Below are positions 39,168 through 47,860 of a stretch of 64,000 nt of DNA, piece after piece. The translations under genes were made by a program, and so were the position numbers. The notes beneath the pieces are model-generated. The model did not search any database. It saw nothing but the letters and a program-made list of their open reading frames with translations, and was not told where the DNA came from. Where the stretch lies: contig NZ_CP155792.1 in assembly GCF_039729015.1 (NCBI RefSeq), forward strand, positions 1,260,001 to 1,324,000, given 5' to 3'. Every line of letters starts with the position of its first letter. The first letter of the stretch is position 1. This stretch comes from Blastococcus sp. HT6-30 (GTDB taxonomy: Bacteria; Actinomycetota; Actinomycetes; Mycobacteriales; Geodermatophilaceae).

Positions 39168-40523
39168 GTGGTTGCTGGCCGTCGCAGGGGGTTGCGACGT
39201 CCTGGCCCGGTGGGGAAGGAGCCCGTCCACCTTCCCGAGCCGGACGAGCGTCAGGCCTACCGCGTCCTCGACTTCGCCCTCCGGGCAGGCGAGGTTCTCC
39301 TCTCCGGCGGCGCGGCAGCCTCGGACGTGATGGCGATGACGATCGCCATCGCGAAGGCCTGCGGCCTGCCGCACGTGGTGTCCGAGGTGACGTTCACGTC
39401 GATCACGTTGTCGTACGTGCGGGCCCCCGACGTGGCCCCCGTGACCAGCGTTCGCCTCGTGGAGCAACGGACACCGGACTACACGCGCGTCACCGAGATC
39501 CACAACCTGGTCGACGACCTCGTCAACCGGCGGGTCGCTCCGACCGAGGCGATGGAGCGGCTGGACGCCATCCGGAGGCGCCGGCACCCGTACCGGCGAT
39601 GGGTCGTGACAGGCTTCCGCGCAGTGCTGGCCACGGCGATCGCCGTCCTGATGGGGGGTGGCGTCCTCGTTGCGGTGATCGCCTTCTGCACCACCGTGGT
39701 GGTGGACCGTGCGACCGGCGCGCTGACGGCACGCGACCTGCCGGACTTCTACGCCAACACCGTGGGTGCGGCCATCGCCACGGCGGTGGCGGTGCTCGTC
39801 CTGGTGGCGGGCCTCGGCGTGCGCCCCTCGCTCATCGTGGCCAGTGGCATCGTCCTCCTCCTGCCCGGGATCACGCTCGTCGGTGCGGTGCAGGACGCCA
39901 TCAACGGCTTCCTGCTCACCGCCAGCGCCCGAGCGTTCGAGGTGTTCGTCCTGACCGCTGGGATCGTCACAGGTGTGGCGGCGATCCTCTCGCTCGCGGC
40001 TCGACTGGGCGTTGCGCTCGTCGTCAACCAGGCGCCGACCAGCGGATGGGGCGACGTCCCCGTCCAGCTCCTCGCCGCCACCCTGGCCGCCGCGGCGGCG
40101 GCCGGCGCCAACTACGCCCCTCGGCGGACCCTGCCGGCCGCCGGCGCTGCCGGCGCCCTGGGATGGGGCGCGTTCCGGGGTCTGGGTGAACTCGGCATCG
40201 ACCCCGCCCTCGCGACGGGCGCGGCCGCGGTCATGGTAGGAGCCGGGTCCTACGTGTTCTCCCACCGGCAGAAGGCGTCGCCGCTGATCTACGTCGCTGC
40301 GGGGATCATCCCCCTGCTGCCTGGCCTGACCATCTACCGCGGGATGCTGCTGCTCGCCGAGGGGAACACCGCCATGGGGCTGGTGCTGCTGAGTCAGGCG
40401 ACGACGATCGGCCTGGCACTGGCCGCCGGCGTGATCCTCGGGGAGTTCGTCGCCCGGCCCTCGTCCGCACGCGCAGTCGACCGGAGGGCTCGGGCCGGTC
40501 GCCGCACCCGCAGCCCTCGCTGA
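39168..40523 (+). CDS. Threonine/serine exporter family (ThrE-like) membrane protein
   Basis: 451 residues from GTG 39168 with GGAGGAGG six bases upstream. The N-terminal soluble ThrE domain ('DFALRAGEVLLSGGAAASDV', 'VVSEVTFTSITLSYV', 'LVDDLVNRRVAPTEAMERLD') is followed by about ten hydrophobic helices in two groups, the second being the ThrE C-terminal half ('QKASPLIYVAAGIIPLLPGL', 'TIYRGMLLL'). Both halves are fused in one chain as in corynebacterial ThrE, which exports threonine and serine. The substrate here is not proven. It is divergent from the hydrolase remnant. Confidence 0.9.
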   Translation: MVAGRRRGLRRPGPVGKEPVHLPEPDERQAYRVLDFALRAGEVLLSGGAAASDVMAMTIAIAKACGLPHVVSEVTFTSITLSYVRAPDVAPVTSVRLVEQRTPDYTRVTEIHNLVDDLVNRRVAPTEAMERLDAIRRRRHPYRRWVVTGFRAVLATAIAVLMGGGVLVAVIAFCTTVVVDRATGALTARDLPDFYANTVGAAIATAVAVLVLVAGLGVRPSLIVASGIVLLLPGITLVGAVQDAINGFLLTASARAFEVFVLTAGIVTGVAAILSLAARLGVALVVNQAPTSGWGDVPVQLLAATLAAAAAAGANYAPRRTLPAAGAAGALGWGAFRGLGELGIDPALATGAAAVMVGAGSYVFSHRQKASPLIYVAAGIIPLLPGLTIYRGMLLLAEGNTAMGLVLLSQATTIGLALAAGVILGEFVARPSSARAVDRRARAGRRTRSPR

Positions 40524-40731
40524 CCCGTGCCGGGCAGCAGTGGAGGACGGTCGGTCGGCGCGCAACACGCCTGCTGACCCCACATGCTTGGCCACCTCCC
40601 CGGGCCGATGACCGCCACGACTGAGTGTGGCCCCCTCCGCACGCGACCATGGGAGGGTGCGTCCCGGTGTGCGGTCGCCCCGCTCCCGCAGGTCCACCTG
40701 CCGTCGCAGTGCCGTCCAGGGAGTCATCGCC

Positions 40732-40965
40732 ATGCCGACCGACCCCTTCGCCGCCTTCCGGGTGGCGGTCGAGGCTCGCGACGTCGAGGCTGCAGTGCAG
40801 TTGTTCGCGGCGGACTGCACCTTCCTCTCCCCGATCGTCCGCGAGCCCTACCGCGGCACCGGGCCGCTGCGCGCGATCCTCTCCGGCGTCATGTCGGTGG
40901 TCGAGGACTTCCGGTACACCGCGTCCTGCGGGCAGCACCCGCGCGCAGAACCCCGGCTCCGGTGA
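40732..40965 (+). pseudogene. Truncated NTF2/SnoaL-like protein
   Basis: From ATG 40732: 'MPTDPFAAFRVAVEARDVEA', 'AVQLFAADCTFLSPIVREPY' and 'GTGPLRAILSGVMSVVEDFR'Y, the first two thirds of an NTF2-fold protein of about 130 residues. At about 40930 it turns into 'CGQHPRAEPRLR' and stops. Just after, in another frame, a short tail 'SGDLFTELGPIALPE' ends at 41005 and seems to come from a different gene. This looks like a deletion junction. The 200 bases before the ATG hold no gene. Confidence 0.65.
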
Positions 40966-41161
40966 CCTGTTCACCGAACTCGGCCCGATCGCGCTGCCGG
41001 AGTAGCCGACCTCGGGCGTGACCGGCCCCGCTCGCGGAGCGCCGTGTTGCGACCCGGTGTCGAACGGCGACCGCCAGGGTCCTGGAGGACCGTGGGGGTA
41101 GCCAGCACCCGTCCCGGCCGGGGTGTGGACGCCGCCCCGGCTCCAGAGGAGAGGAGGCGCC

Positions 41162-41854
41162 ATGGTGAGCAGGGCAGGGCGGCTGCGGGCCGGCCCCGCA
41201 CGGCGCGGCGGCCGAGCCGTCGCAGCGGTGGTCGCGGCCGGGGTCGGGGTGGGCAGCCTCGCCGCATGCGGCGGGGACCCGACCGGCCCCGTGGACGACC
41301 CGGCGGCCACCGGGGACGCCCAGCGGATCGGCGACACCCTGGACGCCCTCGAGGAGCGCATCGGCGAGCTCGAGGACCGGCGGTCCGGTGCCGCGGAGCC
41401 GACTGCCTCCGCGGCACCCACCACCGGTGAGGAGCCGGCCGGGCAGACGGCGCAGCCGGACGACGCCCCGGCGTCCCCGTCGGGCGCTCCGGTCGAGGAC
41501 CCCGCCGGGCTCTTCGAGAACCCTGAGTCCCTGATCGGCGAGGACCTGACGGTGACCGCCCCCGTCTCCGCCCTCGTCGGGGTGGCCGACGTGGGGGCCG
41601 TGTTCCGGATCGGCGACGGGACGGGAACCACCGTCGCCGTCGTCATGGTGACCCCGCCGCCGGAGCTGCAGACCGGCGACGTGGTCCAGGTGTCCGGCAC
41701 GGTCGGCCGCGTCGCGGAGAGCAGTTTCGAGGCGGACTTCGGCATCGCCGCCGACGTGCTGACCGATGACCCGCAGGCCTTCTTCGGCGACCTGGCCGGC
41801 GACGTCGCCATCGCGGCCGACCGGGTCACGCTCGTGCAGCAGCAGGCCGGCTGA
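41162..41854 (+). CDS. Lipoprotein with coiled coil and OB-like domain (paralogue A)
   Basis: 230 residues from ATG 41162 after GGAGAGGAGG. Signal peptide with lipobox 'LAAC', a short predicted coiled coil ('IGDTLDALEERIGELEDRR'), a Pro/Ala/Thr linker, and a C-terminal domain ('LIGEDLTVTAPVSALVGVAD', 'FRIGDGTGTTVAVVMVTPPP', 'ELQTGDVVQVSGTVGRV', 'FEADFGIAADVL') that reads like a small OB-fold barrel. The same layout and several identical phrases occur in the minus-strand lipoprotein at 43291-43905. Function unknown. It is probably an envelope protein facing outward. Confidence 0.82.
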   Translation: MVSRAGRLRAGPARRGGRAVAAVVAAGVGVGSLAACGGDPTGPVDDPAATGDAQRIGDTLDALEERIGELEDRRSGAAEPTASAAPTTGEEPAGQTAQPDDAPASPSGAPVEDPAGLFENPESLIGEDLTVTAPVSALVGVADVGAVFRIGDGTGTTVAVVMVTPPPELQTGDVVQVSGTVGRVAESSFEADFGIAADVLTDDPQAFFGDLAGDVAIAADRVTLVQQQAG

Positions 41855-41890
41855 CCGCCGGCTGGGTGCCCGGGTGGTCCCGCACGGTGG

Positions 41891-43135
41891 TCACCGGGCG
41901 CCCGCGCCCGTCGGCTGCTCCGCCGACGGGGCCTGCATCACCGGATGCGACGGCGGGGGAGGAGGGGCCGGCGCGGGATGTTCCTTCAGGTAGTCGGCGG
42001 CCCGGTAGCTGACGGCCACGAGGGGCACCGCGAGCAGTGCGCCGGCGAGCCCCCACAGCATCCAGCCCGCGGTGACCGCGACGAGGATGACCACCGGGTG
42101 CAGCCGGAGCGCCCGCCCGACGATGATCGGTTGCAGGATGTTGCCCTCGACCTGCTGCACCACCAGGACCGCGACCGCGACGATGACCGCGTCGGTCGGG
42201 CCGTTGGTCACGAGGGTCACCAGCACGGCGACGACGCCGCTGACCGTGGCGCCGAACAGCGGGACGAAGGCACCGATGAAGGTCAGCAGGGTGAGCGACA
42301 GCCACAGCGGCACACCCAGGATGAAGAGCACGGCACCGATGCCCAGCGCGTCGATGAGCGCCACGACGATCACCCCCTGCACGTAGCGGGACAGCGTCGA
42401 CCACGCCGCCTGCCCGGCCCCGTCGACCTGCCACCTCCGCCGGCCGGGCACGAGGCCCACGAGCCAGTCCCACATCGCGGCGCCGTCCTTGAGCAGGAAG
42501 AAGACGAGGAAGGCGACCAGGATGACCGCGGTCAGCACGTAGACCGCCATGCTGGCTGCGGCCGTCGGCTCGGGGGTGAGCCGGTAGATGCGGTCGACGA
42601 CGGCGTTGCGGATCTCGGTGACCTGCTGGGGGTCGAGGCCCAGCGGCCCCTCGATCAGCCAGACCCGGATCCGGTCGATCCCGGCGGCGAGGGGACGGGT
42701 GAGATTCCGGAGCCTTTCCGCGGCCCGGAACCCGATGAGGAACCCCACGCCGGTCAGGACGCCGATGAGCAGGAGCACCGACAGCAGGGCGGACAGGGCG
42801 GGGGGCGACCCGCGGCGGCACAGCCACCGGCTGATCGGGCTCATCAGCGCGGTCAGGAGCAGGGAGACCGCGATGGCCACGGTCAGCAGCGGCAGGCGCA
42901 GCAGGAACCAGAAGACCAGCCAGCCCATGGCCGCCAGGGCGAGCAGGGCCGCGCTGGTGACGAGCGTGCGCACCGCCCAGCGGGGCGCGGCGGACCCCAC
43001 CGGGGACGGCGACGCGGATCGGGGTGTGGCGCCGTCCGTCCTGCGCGGGAGTGCCGCGACGGCGGTCGTGCCGGCGGGCGGCCCGTCGCCGGGGTCGACG
43101 ACTCCGTCGCCGGTGCGCCTGGACCACAGTTTCAC
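41891..43135 (-). CDS. AI-2E family transporter (UPF0118)
   Basis: 414 residues from GTG 43135. About eight transmembrane segments with family phrases 'LTALMSPISRWLCRRG', 'AFLVFFLLKDGAAMWDWLVG', 'TLLTFIGAFVPLFGATVSGV', 'VEGNILQPIIVGRALRLHPV' and 'LLAVPLVAVSYRAADYL'. The tail is Pro-rich. The family includes the TqsA autoinducer-2 exporter and sodium/proton antiporters, and the substrate cannot be told. It lies between two paralogous lipoproteins and converges with the first. Confidence 0.92.
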   Translation of the reverse strand: MKLWSRRTGDGVVDPGDGPPAGTTAVAALPRRTDGATPRSASPSPVGSAAPRWAVRTLVTSAALLALAAMGWLVFWFLLRLPLLTVAIAVSLLLTALMSPISRWLCRRGSPPALSALLSVLLLIGVLTGVGFLIGFRAAERLRNLTRPLAAGIDRIRVWLIEGPLGLDPQQVTEIRNAVVDRIYRLTPEPTAAASMAVYVLTAVILVAFLVFFLLKDGAAMWDWLVGLVPGRRRWQVDGAGQAAWSTLSRYVQGVIVVALIDALGIGAVLFILGVPLWLSLTLLTFIGAFVPLFGATVSGVVAVLVTLVTNGPTDAVIVAVAVLVVQQVEGNILQPIIVGRALRLHPVVILVAVTAGWMLWGLAGALLAVPLVAVSYRAADYLKEHPAPAPPPPPSHPVMQAPSAEQPTGAGAR

Positions 43136-43290
43136 GTCGTTCGCCAATCCGTCCGCACCGTTCGTCCTCCGATCATGGCTGCCGCCTCTCGCCGGCGACA
43201 CCGGAAGCCCCCGTGGGCCCGCAGCGGGCCCGGTTGCGGCGGAGGGCCCGGTCGCCCGGGGTCCGCTGTGCGCCGGCTGCCCGCGGGGTG

Positions 43291-43905
43291 TCAGTCGTTC
43301 TGGCCCTGCTGCTGCGTCACCTCGACGCGGTGGGCGCTGATGGCTGCCGAGCTCTCCTCCTGTTCGAACCAGGCGTCCGCGTCCGCGAAGAGCTCCTCGG
43401 CCGCGATGCCGAAGTCCTCCTCGAAGGTGTCCCGCTGCACCTGGACGACGGTGCCGGAGACCCGGACGACGTCGTCGGCGTCGAGTTCCATCGGCTGAGT
43501 GGCCATGACCACGGCGATCAGCTCGCCCGACCCGCCGGCGAGTCGGAAGGAGCTGCCGACGTCCGTCGTGGGAACCAGCTCCGAGATCTCCCCGCTGACC
43601 GTCACGTCCTGCCCGACGTAGGACCGGGTGTCCTCGAAGAAGCCGGCGGTGTCGTCCGTGGTGGCCGCGACGCCGTCGTCGCCCATGCCCTCCTCCAGAG
43701 CGCCGACCCGCTCGGCCAGATCCGCGAGCTGGTCCTCGAACGCCTGGAGGTCCTGAGCGGTGACGCCGCCGGCCTCCGCCCCGGCCGACTCGTCGCTGCA
43801 GGCGGCGAGCCCGCCGATTCCGACGGCCGCGGCGATCAGGGCGCTCGCCGCGCGACCCGTGCGGCGCGGCCCGGTGGAGGTGGTGCGTCCGGCGACGATG
43901 CTCAT
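43291..43905 (-). CDS. Lipoprotein with coiled coil and OB-like domain (paralogue B)
   Basis: 204 residues from ATG 43905 with GAGGAG five bases before. Lipobox 'LAAC', coiled coil ('LQAFEDQLADLAERVGALEE'), then 'YVGQDVTVSGEISELVPTTD', 'FRLAGGSGELIAVVMATQPM', 'ELDADDVVRVSGTVVQVQRD' and 'FEEDFGIAAEELF'. It is a clear paralogue of the lipoprotein at 41162-41854 but lacks the long Pro-rich linker. It lies upstream of the AI-2E permease on the same strand, 155 bases apart. Function unknown. Confidence 0.85.
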   Translation of the reverse strand: MSIVAGRTTSTGPRRTGRAASALIAAAVGIGGLAACSDESAGAEAGGVTAQDLQAFEDQLADLAERVGALEEGMGDDGVAATTDDTAGFFEDTRSYVGQDVTVSGEISELVPTTDVGSSFRLAGGSGELIAVVMATQPMELDADDVVRVSGTVVQVQRDTFEEDFGIAAEELFADADAWFEQEESSAAISAHRVEVTQQQGQND

Positions 43906-44349
43906 GTCGGCTCCTCTGCGTCGGGACCACGCCGCCGCGTGGCCGTGGATCGGGGACGACGCACCAGGTGCCCGGTGGAGCACCGAGGATGCCGCCTGCA
44001 ATCGCAGTGACACCGATCCGCCACATGGCCACGTCCCGGCTGCGGAGGTTCCGGTCGTGGTGGACGGGGCTTGCACAACGGTGTCAGGACGGCGACATGG
44101 GGGTGGGCGCGGTCGCAGCGGGCACACCGATCGCGCGGTGCACGGACCGCCCCGCTCCGAGACGCCGGCGCCCCCGCGCCGACGGGCACCGGGGTCGACC
44201 AGGTCGAGCAGTTTGCGGTCGGCGGGGTGCAGGCCGCGGTGCCACCGGTCGTCCCCGGCGGGGCTCGGGCGATCGGATCGTGCATGACAGTTCCGCGTCG
44301 GTGCCCGGACACCGGTGTCGGGCCGCGGTCCGCGGGACACCGTTCCGTG
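43906..44349. other. Divergent intergenic region without a recognisable gene
   Basis: About 440 bases between a minus-strand lipoprotein and a plus-strand oxidoreductase. All frames give Arg/Pro-rich sequence without motifs. An in-frame ATG at 44284 could extend the oxidoreductase by 22 residues. Promoters for both directions should lie here, but none stands out. Confidence 0.5.
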
Positions 44350-45939
44350 GTGGCTGACGACGCGTTGACTCCGGAGCAACCGACCGGCGGCGCCCGCCCG
44401 GTGAGCCGTGGTGCCGCCGCGCTCGCCGGCGTGGGGTCGGTCGCCGCTGCGCTCGGTCTGGCCGAGCTGGTCGCCGGGCTGATCACGCGCGCGCCCTCGT
44501 TGGTCATCGCGGTGGGTGACACCCTCGTCGACAACGTGCCCGGCTGGCTGGAGCGGTGGGCCATCGCCACCCTCGGCACCGCCGACAAGCCGGTGCTCAT
44601 CGGCGGCGTGCCGGTCGTCTCGGTGCTGCTGGGCGCCGCGCTCGGCGTGCTGGCCCGCCGCCGGTTCCCCCTCGCCGCGGGGGGCATCGCCCTCGTCGCC
44701 ACGCTCGGGGTCGTCGCCGCGCTGGCCGACGACCGCAACCCCGTCTTCTCGAGCGTGCTCGTCGGGGCCCTGGGCGCCGTCGCCGGCATCGCCGTACTGC
44801 ACGTGCTCGTCGTCGCACTCCCGCGGCGAGGAACCGGACCTGGTTCCACCGCCGCCGCCCCGACCGCCCTGGGCCCGGTCGACCGCCGGCGCTTCCTCGC
44901 GGTCACCGGTGGCGCCATGGTGCTCGGGGTGCTCGCCGGCGTCGGCGGCTACCTCCTGTCGGGACGCGAACGGCTCAACGAACTGCGCACCGCCATCCGG
45001 CTGCCGGTGCCCGTGAAGCAGGCCGGCCCCGTACCGGCCGGCGCGGACCTGGAGATCCCCGGGCTGACCCCGCTGTTCGTCCCGAACGAGGACTTCTACC
45101 GGATAGACACCGCCCTGCGGGTGCCCGTCGTCGATCCCGACGGCTGGCAGCTGGAGGTCCGGGGGATGGTGGACGAGCCGTTCACCCTCACCTACGCCGA
45201 GCTCATGGAGCTGCCGCAGATCGAGGCCGACATCACCATCGCCTGCGTGTCCAACGAGGTCGGGGGGGACCTCGTCGGCAACGCCCGATGGCAGGGCGTG
45301 CCGCTGCGTCGCCTCCTCGAGCGGGCCGGGCTCCGGGAGGGGGCCACCCAGCTGATCGGGCGGTCCGTCGACGGCTTCACCGCCGGGTTCCCGACCGTGA
45401 CCGCACTGGACCTCGAGGAGGCGATGGTCGCGGTCGCCATGAACGGCGAGCCGCTGCCGGCCGAGCACGGCTTCCCGGCGCGGCTGGTCGTCCCCGGCCT
45501 CTACGGGTACGTCTCGGCGACGAAGTGGCTCTCGGCCATCGAGCTCACCGACTGGGACGTCGACGGCTACTGGATCCCGCGGGGATGGGCCAAGGACGGG
45601 CCGATCAAGACCCAGTCGCGCATCGACGTGCCCGGTCCGCGCGCGACGGTCGCCGCCGGACGGACGCCGGTCGCCGGCGTCGCCTGGGCCCCCAGCCGTG
45701 GCATCGAGCGGGTCGAGGTGCGCATCGACGACGGGCCGTGGCAGGAGGCCCAGCTGTCCGAGGCCTACGACGTGGACGTGTGGCGCCAGTGGGTCCTGCC
45801 GTGGGACGCGACGCCGGGGCGGCACCGGATCGCTGCCCGCGCGACGGACGGGCTCGGTGAGGCGCAGACCGACCGGCGCACCCCGGTGGCACCCGACGGC
45901 GCCTCGGGCTACCCGGTCATCGAGGTCGTCGTCTCCTGA
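44350..45939 (+). CDS. Membrane-bound sulfite-oxidase-fold molybdopterin oxidoreductase
   Basis: 529 residues from GTG 44350 (GTG 44347 or ATG 44284 are alternatives). About four to five transmembrane helices (about 18-170) precede an outside molybdopterin domain (about 225-430) with 'EDFYRIDTALRVPVVDPDGW', 'LTYAELMELPQIEADITIAC', 'NARWQGVPLRRLLERAG' and 'FPARLVVPGLYGYVSATKWL', then an Ig-like Mo-cofactor dimerisation domain. The Mo-ligating Cys is present in 'IACVSNEVGG'. Actinobacterial members are annotated as sulfite oxidases or related. The electron acceptor and substrate are unknown, and no maturation genes are nearby. Confidence 0.9.
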   Translation: MADDALTPEQPTGGARPVSRGAAALAGVGSVAAALGLAELVAGLITRAPSLVIAVGDTLVDNVPGWLERWAIATLGTADKPVLIGGVPVVSVLLGAALGVLARRRFPLAAGGIALVATLGVVAALADDRNPVFSSVLVGALGAVAGIAVLHVLVVALPRRGTGPGSTAAAPTALGPVDRRRFLAVTGGAMVLGVLAGVGGYLLSGRERLNELRTAIRLPVPVKQAGPVPAGADLEIPGLTPLFVPNEDFYRIDTALRVPVVDPDGWQLEVRGMVDEPFTLTYAELMELPQIEADITIACVSNEVGGDLVGNARWQGVPLRRLLERAGLREGATQLIGRSVDGFTAGFPTVTALDLEEAMVAVAMNGEPLPAEHGFPARLVVPGLYGYVSATKWLSAIELTDWDVDGYWIPRGWAKDGPIKTQSRIDVPGPRATVAAGRTPVAGVAWAPSRGIERVEVRIDDGPWQEAQLSEAYDVDVWRQWVLPWDATPGRHRIAARATDGLGEAQTDRRTPVAPDGASGYPVIEVVVS

Positions 45940-46071
45940 GCGGCAGCCGGCTGCTTGTCGTACTGCCCGCGCCGTCGCACCGGCACCGCTGGGGGTCGGG
46001 CGGGCGGGCCCGCGCTCGCCGGTGACCCGCCGCACCCACCGACCGGCGCGCCTTGCGGTCCGTTACTCCGG

Positions 46072-47562
46072 TCAGGGCACGTCCGCGGTGGCCGGGGCCG
46101 GTGCGGCGACTGAGCGGGGGTACCCCGCCGTGCCGCGGACCCCGGGCAGCAGATACCGGGCGCACACCAGCACCCATGCGGTGCCCAGGACCAGGCCGGC
46201 GAGCACGTCGGTGGGGTAGTGCGCCGCCACGTAGATGCGGGCCAGGCCGACGGCCGGCGCCACGAGTACCGGCACGGCGAGCACCGCCCACCGCCACCTG
46301 CCACGGGCCAGGGTGACCACCAGGGCGGCGAGCGCCCCGTAGAGGGCCGCCGCCGCCGCCACGTGCCCGGAGGGCCAGCTCGCGTTCGTGGCCAGGCCGG
46401 CGGTCAGGTCTGCCACCGACGGCCGGGCCCGGTCGACCGTCCGGGAGACGACGAAGTACAGGCCGAGCTCGCCGAGGACCGTCACCAGCACGAAGAGGAC
46501 CGGCCGCCGGCTGCCGGTGACCGCCAACGCGACAACGACGAGGGTGAGTGACACCGCGACGAACGCCGGCGTGCCCGAGAGCGTGCCGACGGCGGTGGCG
46601 ACGTCGGTCAGCGTGGCGCTGCGGGCCCCGGTGAGGGCCTCGACGACCGCCCGGTCGAAGCGGCCGATGACGCTGTCGCCCAGGACGGCGGAGACCAGCA
46701 GGCCGAGGACGACCAGCGTGGCCGCCAGTGCCGCCGCGGCGGTCAGGAGCCGGGCCACCGTGCGGCGGCCGTCGGGCAGCGCGGTCTGGCCCGAGGTCGC
46801 CAGGTGGGGCCGGGCGTGCGGTTCGACGTGCAGCGGGTCCAGAAGTTCGGTGGGGCGGTGGTGGTCGTGCTGCCAGCCGCGGAACGCTGCCGTGGTGACG
46901 GCCAGCAGCCCGGCGGCGAGGGCCCAGCCGGCCAGCACGTCGGTGACGAAGTGGACGCCGAGGGCGAGCCGGGTGAAGCCGACGGCGAGGGCCACGAGCA
47001 GCGCCGCCACGACGACCCAGGGCCGCAGGCCCCGGCGTACCGCCGGGAGCGCCAGCAGGGCCAGCATCCCGTAGGTGGCCAGCGAGACGGTGGCGTGCCC
47101 GCTGGGGAAGCTCGCGTTCGAGGGCAGGTCGGAGACCGGCGCGGCCACGACGGGCCGGGCGCGGTCGACCAGCGCCTTGGTCACCGGTACGAGGACCGCC
47201 AGCCCGACGCCGGTGGTCGCCGCGAACGCGGCCAGCCGGCGCTGCCCCCGGATGAGCAGGAAGACCGTGGTGAGGGTGAAAACCAGGATCGCCGCGCCGT
47301 TGCCGCCCAGATCGGTCACCGCCTGCAGCACGGTGACCAGCACGGGGGAGTCGTCCACCACCGAGTTCAGCCCTGCGGCGACGTCCTCGTCCAGGGCGGC
47401 CAGGGGCGACCACTCCTCCTGCACCAGCAGGAGCAGCAGCAGGAAGGGCACCGCCCCGGCCACCAGGGCGACCAGCCCCAGCAGCGCGCGCACCCCGACG
47501 CGGCTCCCCCCGGTGGTGCTACCGGTGCGTGAGGTATCGGTGTGCTCAGCGACCCGGCTCAT
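46072..47562 (-). CDS. Tandem PAP2-family membrane phosphatase
   Basis: 496 residues with two complete PAP2 domains. First (about 60-225): 'KALVDRARP', 'SFPSGHATVS' and 'RLALGVHFVTDVLAG'. Second (about 300-480): 'SRTVDRARP', 'SWPSGHVAAA' and 'RIYVAAHYPTDVLAG'. Each has the three catalytic blocks (K/S-x6-RP, PSGH, R-x5-H-x3-D) and about six helices; in the second the first Lys is Ser. PAP2 enzymes remove phosphate from lipid phosphates such as undecaprenyl diphosphate. A fused pair is unusual and probably arose by tandem duplication. Confidence 0.92.
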   Translation of the reverse strand: MSRVAEHTDTSRTGSTTGGSRVGVRALLGLVALVAGAVPFLLLLLLVQEEWSPLAALDEDVAAGLNSVVDDSPVLVTVLQAVTDLGGNGAAILVFTLTTVFLLIRGQRRLAAFAATTGVGLAVLVPVTKALVDRARPVVAAPVSDLPSNASFPSGHATVSLATYGMLALLALPAVRRGLRPWVVVAALLVALAVGFTRLALGVHFVTDVLAGWALAAGLLAVTTAAFRGWQHDHHRPTELLDPLHVEPHARPHLATSGQTALPDGRRTVARLLTAAAALAATLVVLGLLVSAVLGDSVIGRFDRAVVEALTGARSATLTDVATAVGTLSGTPAFVAVSLTLVVVALAVTGSRRPVLFVLVTVLGELGLYFVVSRTVDRARPSVADLTAGLATNASWPSGHVAAAAALYGALAALVVTLARGRWRWAVLAVPVLVAPAVGLARIYVAAHYPTDVLAGLVLGTAWVLVCARYLLPGVRGTAGYPRSVAAPAPATADVP

Positions 47563-47860
47563 GCCGACCGGGGTTACCCCTCGCCGGACGGGTGCAACGG
47601 CTCGCCACCCGACGATCGCGTTACGGCCGCCGGCCGGCGGTCACCGTCCGGCACGCAGGGCGCCGGATGCCGAAGAAGTATCGTGCCCCGTGCCCTGGGC
47701 GGCACTGAACCCGCCGGGTCCGACGCCTCCACGCACGAGCCCGGCCGGCCCGCGGCGACGGATCGCCCGCGTGGGGGACGACGTACGCCGCGGCGCCCGG
47801 GCGGGCGCGCTCGTGCGAGGGTGAGCCCTGGGTGCGGCACTTGACGGAGGAGTTCCTGGC

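Noticed and set aside
33745..41160. Integration site duplication of the tRNA-Asn 3' end
   Set aside because: I found no second copy of the tRNA 3' end and no integrase gene downstream.
47563..47860. Possible cobalamin riboswitch before bluB-cobT
   Set aside because: I looked for the B12 box and the conserved GCCACTG context and found only a GGCACTG without the surrounding pattern.
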